64,000 nt of DNA, taken from contig CM053256.1 in the NCBI GenBank assembly GCA_028583405.1, positions 18,315,534 through 18,379,533 on the forward strand, given 5' to 3'. Of this stretch, positions 14,221-25,426 are shown in pieces; position 1 is the stretch's first letter, and the number at the start of each line of letters is the position of its first letter. Position numbers and translations under genes: made by a program. This DNA is from Pogonophryne albipinna. Its lineage: Eukaryota; Chordata; Actinopteri; Perciformes; Artedidraconidae. Under the pieces are notes generated by a model that was not told the DNA's origin, did no database searches, and saw only the letters and a program-made list of their open reading frames with translations.

Positions 14221-14790
14221 CCCATGAGACTTGAACGCCGCATTAATCACCTCACGTGTGGGCGTGGTCTGATCTAAGGGGGAGGAGTTGTTTGAGAGCT
14301 TGTGTGTGCGTGTTTTTGTGCGCGTATGCATGTATGTGTGTGTGTGTGTGTATGTGTGCGTGTGTGTGTGTGTGTGCTCCCCGCCCGACTGTATGAGCTG
14401 CCTACAGTCTTCTTTGCGGCCACTGTTTTCGCCTCCTCCTCCACCTTCTCCACTTCCTCCAGCCTCTGTCTATCTGTCCAGTCCGGGAATGTTGACCACC
14501 GTGGCCTGATCCAACGCCGACTCCTGACTGCCACTCCGTGTTCGTCTCTGAGGGTCGTAGCCTGCCTCTGGTTCTAAGGTGAGTGCATGTTACCGGATGA
14601 AGATGCTGTTCCCATGCCTCTTGTTGGGGGGTGGGCATAACAAGTACGCGGGGAGTTGGCAGTTAGCGCGTGTAATAAAAGTTTAATATGCTGTTGTGAT
14701 TATGTTTTGCGGGTCGGAACACATGTACGCACTGCGCGTTAACCGCCTCGCGGGACCGGTCCGTGCCCTTCTCTCTGACAACGTAGCGGC
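14221..14790 (+). promoter_or_regulatory. grb10: CpG-rich grb10 promoter region
   Basis: CpG frequency rises sharply compared with flanking DNA: GCGTGGTC, TACGCGGGGAG, TTAGCGCGTG, ACTGCGCGTTAACCGCCTCGCGGG and others. A TG-rich stretch (14333-14378) lies within it. A strong splice donor at 14578 and the coding exons downstream make this the likely main promoter of grb10. No TATA box stands out, as usual for CpG promoters. Confidence 0.6.
14390..14578 (+). other. grb10: probable grb10 non-coding exon 1
   Basis: The segment ends in a near-consensus donor, CTAAG|GTGAGT, inside the CpG-rich region. It has no good ATG context leading into the next exon. The next recognised exon (32123) has its own start codon, so this would be 5' UTR spliced over a 17.5-kb intron. 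The left limit is a guess; the true start could be nearer 14280. Confidence 0.5.
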
Positions 14791-15058
14791 CAGTTATTGA
14801 ACTTTGAAAACAAGTTTATTCATCGGGTCAGGCTGTTGCATTCAGCAATATTCACTCTACTCTATATTTTCTAGTGGGACACTTCCACCGTGCACTGTTC
14901 CGGGGTTAGTTTTTCTGAGTCTCGTGCACCTTGCTGCACCCTTCTCAACCGTTACTGTGATTCGAGCGTCTCATGGCATGGGCAACACTATTTTGATCCC
15001 TGCCTTGTTTACGATTGCGTAACAGCAGTTACCCTACAGTGGCCCATAGCCTACTTTC

Positions 15059-15059
<1 letters not shown>

Positions 15060-15090
<31 letters not shown>

Positions 15091-15180
15091 TGAATAATAC
15101 ATTTTATTTCAAAGCGCTTTTCCAGGTGCTCAAAGACGCTTTACAGTGGTTTGATAAAACATGATAAAATGTACCCCGTT
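15060..15180 (-). mobile_element. L2-type LINE 3' tail
   Basis: An (ATA)n microsatellite is followed by ATACATTTTATTTCAAAGCGC and TCAAAGACGCTTTACAGTGG. The same module recurs at 26229-26350. In reverse orientation this is a retrotransposon 3' end with an (ATT)n tail, so the insertion lies on the minus strand and is severely 5'-truncated. Confidence 0.65.
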
Positions 15181-15746
15181 GGACTCCAGCTCCCCCGCGT
15201 TGACCCCCCCCCCCCCCCTTCACAGACTCAATTATGTGAGAGTTTCGCCAGTCTCGTCTTATCGCTTTATCCTTTTGGCAGCATTTGCTTTGGAGGCGGG
15301 GAGGGGGAGAAAGAGGCGTTTTCCCAGGGTTACTCATGTAGCCCTACTGCAGTGGTTTCCAAAGTGGGCTCCAGGGTCCCACAGGGGGTTGTTGGGTGGG
15401 TTCCAGGGGATCCTGGTAAAGTGAGGAACTGAGAGGTTTTCAGTTTTTGGAGCGAGCACAGCTTAATGCAATAAGTAGATGTTTGTAATTACTGAACTGA
15501 CTATAACAAGTGTTATCAGTGCACTTGTTAAGCAGCTCTGGAGTACTGAATGAATATAAGTTCAAGAGCGCTCCCAGAGGGAGTGTGTTGGGAAGTCTTA
15601 TCAAACTGAAGTGGGTTTGATGTGAAAATATTTAGGTATCTCTTGCATACTTATCTCCCTTCAAGCTGTCACTCAGACAAATGCTGTAAATGCATTCTGT
15701 AAGTGCACCACTAGTTTATTGTTAGATTGTTTTAAATGATAAAGGT

Positions 15747-15946
15747 AGGAGGTGTGTGGCGCAGTGGTTTAGTGCGTTGGTGTTCGGATCAGGGGAGCAC
15801 AGGTTCAAACCCCACTGCAGTCAGCATGTCATTGTGTTCCTGGGCAAGACACTTCACCCCAAATTGCTCCTGTGGGGATTGCCCACAGTATTGAGTATGT
15901 AAGTCGCTTTGGATAAAAGCGTCTAACAAGTAACATGTAATGTAAT
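15747..15946 (+). mobile_element. tRNA-derived SINE
   Basis: A polymerase III-like head has an A-box-like GTGGCGCAGTGGTT (near 15756) and a B-box-like GGTTCAAACC (15802-15811). A body follows with TGGGCAAGACACTTCACCCC. The 3' end carries AAGTCGCTTTGGATAAAAGC and a TAATGTAAT-like tail. This layout is typical of fish SINEs. Confidence 0.8.
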
Positions 15947-16066
15947 CAGTGGTGTTTTTACATGTACAAAAGTGGTGGGTCACAAAAAACTTAGATGTCT
16001 ATATATAAGCTTCTGCAGTGAGGTTCATGGCGGGTGAGGCACTGGCACTGACTCTTCAGGTTTACA

Positions 16067-16102
16067 AATATTATATTTTGACCTAAATCAAAATATAATA
16101 TT
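16067..16102. repeat. perfect 15-bp hairpin
   Basis: The arms 16067-16081 (AATATTATATTTTGA) and 16088-16102 are exact reverse complements around a 6-nt loop. It sits in degenerate DNA (about 15960-16728) that probably derives from an older transposon, though no ends could be assigned. Confidence 0.85.
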
Positions 16103-16985
16103 ATTTTCAAAAGCTTTTTTTGTCTGATGCTTCGATTAATTAATGTAATTTTATCATTTAAATATTGAATTGTTCTCTCTTAGTAAGATCCCATTTTCAA
16201 TAAAATTGCGGTCTTACCTTGACTTGAAGATGAAGTCCATTTGCCTATCCTTCTGGACAAAAATCTCTATTACTTTTTTGTAAAAGTCCTCCTTATCTTC
16301 TTGTAGTTTCAAAAGTCTATCATGAATCTAATCGATAGATTTATGATTCGAAAATTGCTTTTTTGTGGAGGGAACCCATGCGCAGCTTACTTCCGGGTTT
16401 TAGGACGTGTCTCTCGTCTGCTCTTCACACACCACACTTTTCGCAGCACAGGTACTTACAGCCAATCAGCTCTGAATTATGTGAGATGACGTAGGGTGGG
16501 GATGGCAGCTCACTGCCCCTATGGTCATTATTTTTTGCCACACACATTAAATAGGACAATACTCTGAGCATGCGCAGTGTAGTTTTTACAGTCACCGTTC
16601 ACTTAGACAGTGAGAGGGAGGGGCATGATCGGGTTTTGTCCCACATGGCTCTAAACAGCTCAATAGGCACACACTGTAGACACTAATTCGAAGAACACAG
16701 ACTAAAACAGCATTGTACAGACGAATCAGATCTAAAACATTTTCTATATACACAAAATAACCATTTCTCTCAAATATTGTTCACAAATCTGAAAAAATCT
16801 GTGATAGTGAGCACTTCTCCTTTGCCGAGATAATCCATCCCACCTCACAGGTGTGGCATATCAAGATGCTGATTAGACAGCATGATTATTGCACAGGTGT
16901 GCCTTAGGCTGGCCACAATAAAAGGCCACTCTGAAACGTGCAGTTTTGCTTTATTGGGGGGGTCTGGGGGGGGTCAGAAAACCAG

Positions 16986-17998
16986 TCAGTATCTGGTGTG
17001 ACCACCATTTGCCTCACGCAGTGCAACACATCTCCTTCGCATAGAGTTGATCAGGTTGTTGATTGTGGCCTGTGCAATGTTGGTCCACTCCTCTTCAATG
17101 GCTGTGCGAAGTTGCTGGATATTGGCAGGAACTGGAACACGCTGTCGTATACGCCGATCCAGAGCATCCCAAACATGCTCAATGGGTGACATGTCCGGTG
17201 AGTATGCTGGCCATGCAAGAAGTGGGATGTTTTCAGCCTCCAGGAAATGTGTACAGATCCTTGCAACATGGGGCCGTGCATTATCATGCTGCAACATGAG
17301 GTGATGGTCGTGGATGAATGGCACAACAATGGGCCTCAGGATCTCGTCACGGTATCTCTGTGCATTCACAATGCCATCAATAAAATGCACCTGTGTTCGT
17401 CGTCCATAACATACGCCTGCCCATACCATAACCCCACCACCACCATGGGCCACTCGATTCACAACATTGACATCAGAAAACCGCTCACCCACACGACGCC
17501 ACACACGCTGTCTGCCATCTGCCCTGAACAGTGAAAACCGGGATTCATCCGTGAAGAGAACACCTCTCCAACGTGCCAGACGCCATCGAATGTGAGCATT
17601 TGCCCACTCAAGTCGGTTACGACGACGAACCGGAGTCAGGTCGAGACCCCGATGAGGACGACGAGCATGCAGATGAGCTTCCCTGAGACGGTTTCTGACA
17701 GTTTGTGCAGAAATTCTTTGGTTATGCAAACCGATTGTTGCAGCAGCTGTCCGAGTGGCTGGTCCCAGACGATCTTGGAGGTGAACATGCTGGATGTGGA
17801 GGTCCTGGGCTGGTGTGGTTACACGTGGTCTGCGGTTGTGAGGCCGGTTGGATGTACTGCCAAATTCTCTGAAACGCCTTTGGAGACGGCTTATGGTAGA
17901 GAAATGAACATTCAATTCACGGCAACAGCTCTGGTGGACATTCCTGCTGTCAGCATGCCAATTGCACGCTCCCTCAAAACTTGCGACATCTGTGGCAT
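16986..17998 (-). pseudogene. Tc1-like transposase (DD34E), frameshifted
   Basis: The minus-strand frame encodes a DDE transposase of the Tc1/mariner superfamily that cuts and pastes the element. Numbering the 363-residue open frame that extends to 18077, a helix-turn-helix region (L-N-V-H-F-S-T-I-S-R-L-Q-R-R-F-R) lies at residues 55-70. The catalytic residues are D177 (FTDESRF), D265 (LQHDNARPH) and E300 (SPDMSPIEHVW), with exactly 34 residues between the last two. The natural N-terminus appears in another frame from ATG at 17998 (M-P-Q-M-S-Q-V-L-R-E) and joins the main frame near 17920. One base seems to have been lost there, at GTTGCC/GTGAATTG. The catalytic core is otherwise open, so this is a young but dead copy; with its left end missing it should not be mobilised. 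Confidence 0.92.
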
Positions 17999-18499
17999 TG
18001 TGCTGTGTGATAAAACTGCACATTTTAGAGTGGCCTTTTATTGTGGCCAGCCTAAGGCACACCTGTGCAATTATCATGCTGTCTAATCAGCATCTTGATA
18101 TGCCACACCTGTGAGGTGGGATGGATTATCTCGGCAAAGGAGAAGTGCTCACTATCACAGATTTGTTCAGATTTGTGAACAATATTTGAGAGAAATGGTT
18201 ATTTTGTGTATATAGTAGGGGTGTAACGGTACACGTACCCATACCGAAATTATTCGGTACGGGCCCTTCGGTTCGGTACACGTGTGTACCGAAGTGTACC
18301 GAACGAATATAACGTTAAACGTAAACAATTGAGAACGTGAACAACTTCTTGGAAGTAATCTCAGGTGCTGCGTCGCAGCATTCAGAGTAATTTTCTCCCA
18401 TTGTGTTCAACGCGTCATAGAGCGAGCAAGTCATTCCATTGGACGAGCTGGTCAGAGGGATGCGTTCAAATGTAGTCAGTAATTTGAGGAACTGTCGAA

Positions 18500-18981
18500 A
18501 TGGCGAACGCAGATAAAGTTGAGCTCGAAAATCCTCCAGCATCATTGAAGTCTCCGGTTTGGGAACATTTTGGTTTCGCAGTTACGTACAAGGATGACGG
18601 ACAAAGACAGGTGGACCGAACCAAAGCTGTTTGTCGGCATTGTTCAACGAAAATTGGTTACGCGGCTGGCAATACATCAAACTTGCACACTCATTTGAAA
18701 AGGCATCACCCGAACGTGAATATCACCGGTACCAAAAGACTGAAGTGCAAACCCAACTCCCACTAACATTTAAGCCTCCACCACTCGCAAAAACTTCAGA
18801 CCAAGCCAAAGCTATTACAAACGCCAAATATCCTTATGTTGCCATGTTAGCAAAGCGCTACCTGGCTGTATCTGCTACCTCTGTCCCTAGCGGGAGGGTG
18901 TTCTCCACAGCAGGAGACATTGTTAGTGCCAGCAGATCTGCCCTTTCAGCAAGCAATGTGGACAAGTTCATTTTTCTTTAA
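18500..18981 (+). pseudogene. hAT transposase remnant: BED finger plus C-terminal dimerisation piece
   Basis: The first frame (18500-18766) starts M-A-N-A-D-K and holds a BED-type zinc finger: C-R-H-C, then N-T-S-N-L-H-T-H-L-K-R-H-H. A second frame, shifted by one, continues to 18981. It carries Y-P-Y-V-A-M-L-A-K-R-Y-L and P-S-G-R-V-F-S-T-A-G-D-I-V, the classic hAT C-terminal dimerisation motif. The catalytic RNase H-like core between them is absent. Clearly a deletion derivative of a ZBED-type hAT. Confidence 0.9.
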
Positions 18982-19048
18982 AAAAACATGAAAATACAAT
19001 GACAAGCAAGTCATAATGTCAAACTGGCTGCTTAGGTAGTACAGTCCA

Positions 19049-19340
19049 GTTCAAATACAGATTATTTCAGTTCATCGAAAAGCTGCACCTTAATGTTTAT
19101 TTTATTATATTTTATATTTATTTGAGTGAATATTCATAGTTTAATAATAATTAAAAACCCAAAACTAATAGTTTATGTTTTGTGAGTACTAGTACAGTAA
19201 AGTTCAAATACAGATTATTTCAGTTCATCGAAATGCTGCACCTTAATGTTTATTTTATTATATTTTGTATTTATTTGAGTGAATACATTATTCACAGTTT
19301 AATTAAAAAAAAAAAAGTTATGTTTTGTGATAATTTTTTC
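19049..19340. repeat. internal tandem duplication, ~153 bp
   Basis: GTTCAAATACAGATTATTTC begins at 19049 and again at 19202. Both are followed by the same AT-rich text (CTGCACCTTAATGTTTATTT and on) with a few differences. The duplication is inside the hAT element, before its right end. Confidence 0.85.
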
Positions 19341-19520
19341 TGCTGTACCGAAAACGTACCGAACCGAACCGTGACCTAAAAACCGAGGTACGTACCGAAC
19401 CGAAATGTTTGTGAACCGTTACACCCCTAGTATATAGAAAATGTTTTAGATCTTTGAGTTCATCTCATGAAAAATGGGAGCAAAAACAAAAGTGTTGCAT
19501 TTATATTTTTGTTCAGTGTA

Positions 19521-19954
19521 TGTAAAAGTCTCGACAAAGCAACCCTTCATAGATCTAAGATTTAATCCGTCCTGTCTTTTAGGCATTCTTCCAAATCAAT
19601 TTCTTTATTGGCTGCATGCAGCTTCTGCAGAAAGTTGCATAACCAACCAGATTTATGATTCTGGGAACTATCGATTTGGCCTGTAGGTTTTGAATGCAGA
19701 TCAGGTTTCTCATTGAAAATGTGGAGTTGCGGATGAAGGAAGAACATAGGGACTGATATACATGCTAAGACTTTGTAAGTAATGCATCCCAAATCTGTCC
19801 TGTCAGAGTAAACTTTCTTGGGAAAAACTAGTTGAAATGCTGAGATAACATTATCTCTTTAATGGTCAAAGAGTATCTGGTGGTTTTGAGTCCATGTAGG
19901 CATTAAATACATACTGCCTTAATTACTATTTGGTTAATTAAAACTCTGTATACC
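19521..19954 (+). other. grb10: grb10 intron 1 segment
   Basis: About 430 bp of intron between the Tc1 element and the TTAA MITE. Nothing was recognised. Confidence 0.6.
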
Positions 19955-19958
19955 TTAA

Positions 19959-20831
19959 AGGTCCCATGATATGCTTTTCTGGTTATTACCCGTCCCCTTG
20001 TGTGTTATGTAGCTTTTTCTGCATGTAAACGGTCTGCAGAGTCAAAAACCCTCAAAGTATACCCTGTAGCGAGTAAAACTCTAACACAGAAAATACCTGT
20101 ATATGCTGCCCAGAACACCTCGTTGGAGATTTTTCATTTTTCATTTTTTTCTTCAAATGGACCAATCCGCGGAGCCGTTATGTTACGTTCCTCACACACA
20201 CACACCCAATCTTTTCTCAGCTGCAGCTCCGCGGATTTCTCAGCCTGAGACGGCGGGACGCGGCGAGGCTGTGAGTCTGTGTGTGAGCACACACACAGAC
20301 TCACAGCCAGGCTGGCTGCAGGTGTGTGTGTGTGAGCACACACACAGACTCACAGCCAGGCTGGCTGCAGGTGTGTGTGTGTGCTCGGGCTGGTTTCGGG
20401 CTAGGTTTCGCTGTGTTTCGCCGACCCCACGCAGCAACCAGGAAGCCACACCAGTAAGCCAGCTCACACTGTCCGCTCCTCGCAGCAGCGAGCCTCGCAA
20501 CGTCCCGCCAACACGGCACCCAGACCCCACGCAGCATTCTCATCTGTTTGTCATTACTGGTGTCATTTTCTGGTTGCTAACGCCATTGTAACACATAATC
20601 ACTGATGTTCCGCTGTACCGGTGGTGGACTCATCAGAGCACACTGGGCTCACAGGGAGGGCGGGGCAGGAGCTCTACCAAGCCGTTTAGGACAGAGAGTG
20701 AATACACATACTATACAGAGATGCTGTATGAGAAACCAATTTGAGTTTGGAAAATTTCACAAAGTAAATCTATTCTAGTAGACCTCAACAATGGAATTAT
20801 GATCAGTAGAAATGGCCATGTCATGGGACCT
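19959..20831 (+). mobile_element. TTAA-target MITE, copy A (AGGTCCCATG ends)
   Basis: TTAA flanks the element at 19955-19958 and 20832-20835. The termini are AGGTCCCATGA and TCATGGGACCT, perfect 11-bp inverted repeats. The interior is rich in CpG and differs on the two sides, with GTCTGCAGAGTCAAAAACCC near the left and TCTAGTAGACCTCAACAATG near the right. The same modules occur at 59996-60812 in reverse orientation and partly at 26405-26531. Inside is a 49-bp direct duplication (20282-20330 and 20331-20379). No transposase. PiggyBac or Kolobok-type machinery is the likely driver. Confidence 0.88.
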
Positions 20832-20835
20832 TTAA

Positions 20836-23800
20836 TGTAACCTCATCAAAACCTTTCAGAGTAAAGACAAGCAAAGCTCAGTCAGCAACCTTTCTGGAGT
20901 CACTAAAGCCTAACACACAATCTGACCAACCGCTGATATTCCACTCAACCTGGCAACCTGCACTGGAACATGTAGATACACAAACTGCACGGCCCTCTGA
21001 ATGCAGCACACAGTCTAAAACATGTTAGTTGTCTTTTCAAGCATGTCTTTTTTGACACTCTCCCATTCATAGCCAAAGAAGATTTCTCTTTTTCTTTACC
21101 CCTGGCCATTATTTCCTGCCTTCTTTCATTTAATTATGTTGTGGTTACATCTCTGTGCACATGGCAACCGCTCTTGCTGCGGTTTCTTTCACCCCCTCAG
21201 CACCAGTCCTGCTATTTCAAGTCTATGCTCAGTAAGCACAGGCATGACGGGGCATGAACTCTGCGAGACTACAGGCTGCCAAAGCCTGCTGACTGCACAT
21301 ATTGCACATAATTATACTTACAATAAGCTATACTCAACTTGCTCTATACAGACCTGTGTCTTTCGTATTTTGAGAAATTCTTAAGAATCTAAAATGCATA
21401 ATCCATTTGTTGTTTGATTTGAATTACTTTGTGCTTGGCAGTGATACCCACAGAAATGTGTTGCGTAACCATAACCAAAAACCCGAGCTTCGCTTGAAAA
21501 ACAAGTCCTTTTATTGATATAGAAGTGCAGATAAGATTGTTTGCCCAGCTTTCCCTTGAGTGTATGCTTACAGTATAGTTTCAGCTGCCATCCATGAGGA
21601 AAAGGGGCAGTGGTATCCTATTAGCTGGTATTGGTGGTATAAGAGCTTGTGGTCGTGCTCCAGGCAGCATTCCATTGGATCTTGCGTCAACCAGCAGTCA
21701 TTCAGCACTGGTTCGTCTAGGCTTATGCACTGTTAATACCCCCTCCCTGATGTCATGACACAATCAACCCAAGCCTGCTGGGGGGACCTCAGCACAGTTC
21801 ATGTCTGTCGACTCTTTCTGCCTGGATCTAAAAGAAAAGCAACTTGGTTCCAAAAGTTAACAGTCCTTAAGACTCATGTGTCCATATTGACATTGGAGCC
21901 CAATTACTGTTTTATGTCCTTGGTTTCTCCATTATAACCGCTGAGTAAACGTGTTTTGCTTTGTAAGGAGTCATTTCTAAGAATCTAAAGCTTTGCCAGA
22001 TGAAACATTTTGTGGTATTATTCTTCCCCCTCCTCCTCCATACTGTAAATATGGACCTATACAGACCCAATTCTCACCGCTTTCCACTTGTGACCTAAGG
22101 TGATGCAATGCTTGCTTGTTTAACCACTGAAGTGTACAGTGGGTTGGGTTTCTCACTGTCTGTTGTTGGACCAAATGTGGCTGAAACACCAGCCTGTGTG
22201 AGAGGCAGGAATGTTGCCTCCATTCTGTAAGTAACAGAACACCTGAGGGAGCACATGCTCGTGTGGGTGCAGGTAATGTAGTGTGGTGGACACACAGTGA
22301 TGTGCCAGACCAAATGATCTCTTAAGCACATATGTACACCATTTTCCCCCCGATTCCTATTGTACCATATACTAGCTGGAATCTGCAATGCAAAATCAAA
22401 ACAAACCATGGTTAGTTGGCTTTGCTAGATCTAGTGGTGTACGATAATTATCGGCCCGATAATTATCGGTCCGATATTAGGAATTATGACGTCATCCCGA
22501 TAAACCCGATAAAAGTATTAATAATGATGCAATACCACAACACAGTGTTATGGTGCTTAAAATTAGGTCTTAAGGCCCAGGTGACCAGTGTTGGGAAAAC
22601 CACTAAAGTAAGGAGGGAAAATGCATTTATTCAACTGCATTCTTAGAAAAAGTTAGTTTTTTAATGACTAATATGGACTATTGTGACCTGTTTGTATGGA
22701 GAGTTATTTGCAAAACATATGGCTAGTTGGCCTTTGGCTGTATCCTTTGCGATGTGTTCAAGTGCTACTTTTTGGGCAAGATGTAGGGCGACCCGCCATT
22801 TTGCTGTGTGTAGCAGAAATGCAACAGTTTTGTGCATTTTACAGCATCAGTCATTTAAATACAATATGTGCTACCAACAGTTGTAGTAAAGATGGCATCA
22901 TGAGAAGGCATATCCATCTAATGCAGCCCTCCGGACCACCATTACTTGTGCACAAGAACAATTGGTCCCAAGCTCCGTTCATTCATCATTCTATGCCATT
23001 GCATAAGACCAGTTCTCCCAGGCAGCCCAATGAAATCCTCATCCAATTAGGAACTGTCCACTTTTCCAAAAGGCCTTTCTCCCATAGACTGGTGCTATTC
23101 AGCCTCCCCGGCATGACATCAGGCCCTCTCTTATAGCACCACTTTACGCTGCTGCTCTCAAATAATGAAAGCTGCCAATTCATGACTAATCAACATGTGC
23201 AACAAGCACATCCAGTGAGGAGTGACTACCATCTAATCTGCTGATTAAAACAGAAAACAGAGATGCTCTGTTCAACTCTCGCTCCCATTTTTCATCGCGG
23301 CATTGCTGTAGAAAGAACAGCCAGCCCACACAACCAAACTAAATCTTAAACTCATGTAACCTCATATGAACATTTTGAAAGTACCTATCTGGAATTATTT
23401 GCAATCCTCCTTTTATAGTTGCTTGGAAGAACAATAGTTTTGAGCCGTGGTCAGGGTTGTTGGTTAGTGTAAGACCATGAAGTGCCTACAGTGAATTCAA
23501 ATTATTTGACTATTTTTAAACTGTTTATTTAGTTGTATGAAGACCTAATTCTGTCCAGTTGTTCAGTGGTGTAATCTAATACATTTGCATATATACATTT
23601 TAAAGGCTGCCTAGAGAGGTGAGGACTGGTGGGAGTCTGAGGGGGAATCACCAGCCCAGAGAATCTATAGGTCGCCTCGCAGTAGGACGTTTTGATAACT
23701 CACAGCGTCCGGCTAAATATTCTCACTTAAGCTGTTCGGTTAGTTTGCACATATACAGTAGAATAATTGACCTCCCCTCTCGAGGGGTTGGGTTACGGTC

Positions 23801-25426
23801 AGTACATTCACTTCAATGGGCTCTCCACAAGTCCCAGACACAGAGTTGGATCTGTGCCCTTTCTTGAATTGAGACGCTGTTTATGTTCTCGACTGGAGCA
23901 GTACTGGCTGAGGATGGGGGTCGGGGGGGGAGAGGGAGGTAGCTATTTGGTTACCATTGGTTATCAGTGGGAATCAGTTGGAATGGATATTGACAGGTGT
24001 GGTACTGAAGAGAGGGTCGTGAACAGTGTCATGGATTGGTAGCGTAGAGCGTGAATTCAAACAGTAAGTTGCCTTTAGGCTGTATTTACCAAACTCTTAG
24101 CTAATAGATACTAAAACGCTCCATAGAGCTCATGGGAATTGCATTCATGGAATAATTCCCACCACAAGGGTGTCTTCAAATCATACATTTGAACTATTGC
24201 TAACTATAGACTAATGATTGAGTAAAGCATCATTCAAATGTGTCTTTTTTTTTTTTTTTAACTAGTCATGTAGTTAAACACCATGTGATTGACATGCTCT
24301 GTTCCGTCCCTCAGCTATCCTGTCTCCTCCTTCACGACTCATTTCACATGTGATTAGTCTATTGAGATGACATGCTGCTCTCTTCTGGCTCTGGGTTTCG
24401 GACTTAAAATGTATCAAGTTTAGAGCTAGAGTTGCAGAGGGTCATACAAGCACCAGCTGCCTGCTAAATAACCATCTGACTTGTTGAGAAACATTTACCA
24501 GAAACCCCTGTGTTTAGATTTAAAATACATGTTTTTTAAATAGTGTCTGGGGACTTTGGCGAAACATGGATAACAGCTTCAAATCCCGGTCGGAAAGTCA
24601 CTGTTGATGGATAAATACCGCATTGAACCCAACTTCCAACTATCCACACTCTCACTTTATAGGAGTCATGAAGGGTAGTACGTTTAAAACTACTACAAAT
24701 CATATGCACATACACTGTCTGCTCCCTCTTAAATGTAACAGAGGCTCTCTTGATGCCTTTGACACCATCTGAAGATAAGTGATGTCGAGGTTGTTCCAGC
24801 TGTACTGTCTGTCTATCTCAGTGATGCCCGAGCTGCAGTGGGATTCCACGGATCACACAGGAGCCAACACAAATGTGGCAGGCGTGGGACGTATTTCATC
24901 TTGTGCAGTCAGCCTCTTTATCACGGATGACATTTCATATACTAAAATAGGGAGGCCTGTGAATGATTAGTCTAAGCATTGTATGTAAATGCTCCCGGCT
25001 TCCAGTAAGCAATATGCAACCTGCCAAGAAATGATATCCACCAAGGATATTACAGTAACCATCTTAGAAAAGGGACATGACCCATAATGTTATACACTTT
25101 TCCTTTACCATGCCTCAAGCTGCCATTCTTTACTTGAATGGCATTTATTTTGGATCAAGACTAATAAACATATCTTATAAAGCAAAGCTTCTCTGTAATC
25201 AAATCTGTAGGGTTTGCACAAATGTTCCTTGTTAGATGGGGCAGAGGGGTTTTACATAGAACACAAGGGACCAGGGAGTGATCAGCCTCCCTACAGGAGC
25301 TGGCCATAATCGTAGGAACTCCTGTAGGAGCACTATGAGATAGAAAAAACAGACCTGTGCGGACCTCTGCCCCAGGGTGTAGAAGATAAAACACTTTGGT
25401 TCCTGACACGGCCTGACCCCTAGAAG
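20836..25426 (+). other. grb10: grb10 intron 1, middle part
   Basis: About 4.6 kb with one hAT end fragment (22432-22515), a poly-T run near 24247-24260 and otherwise unique-looking DNA. No exon could be supported. Confidence 0.6.
22432..22515 (+). mobile_element. hAT-like terminal fragment
   Basis: TAGTGGTGTACGATAATTAT is followed by reiterated CGATAATTATCGG palindromes and CCCGATAAA motifs, the usual sub-terminal architecture of fish hAT elements. No partner end was found nearby, so it is a truncated copy or solo end. Confidence 0.5.

Larger units (their letters stand above)
14579..16066 (+). other. grb10: grb10 intron 1, proximal part
   Basis: This holds a LINE tail and a SINE (listed separately), a C15 homopolymer near 15205-15219, and a stretch at 15347-15430 (CAGTGGTTTCCAAAGTGGG...) that resembles one end of a hAT-type element with no partner end found. 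Confidence 0.5.
18216..19429 (+). mobile_element. hAT transposon derivative with 8-bp TSD
   Basis: The terminal inverted repeats are TAGGGGTGTAACGGT and ACCGTTACACCCCTA. They are flanked by identical 8-bp duplications, GTATATAG, at 18208-18215 and 19430-19437. The duplicated octamer belongs to the Tc1 inverted repeat that it interrupts (uninterrupted in the copy at 42788). Sub-terminal GTACCGAAC/CGGTAC motifs recur at both ends. Internal deletion leaves only N- and C-terminal transposase parts. Confidence 0.95.
16729..19518 (-). mobile_element. Tc1-like transposon, left end lost, split by hAT
   Basis: The right terminus (…TTTTTGTTCAGTG then TA, 19519-19520) and long inner inverted repeat match the complete mini-copy at 42173-42871. 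The left inverted repeat begins abruptly at GATCTAAAACATTTTC (16729), so about 70 bp of the left end are missing. The right inverted repeat is interrupted by a 1214-bp hAT insertion plus its 8-bp duplication. The element carries a broken transposase on the minus strand. Confidence 0.92.

Noticed and set aside
15347..15430. hAT end (CAGTGGTTTCCAAAGTGGG) as a separate element
   Set aside because: No partner end or target duplication was found; kept only as a remark in the intron entry.
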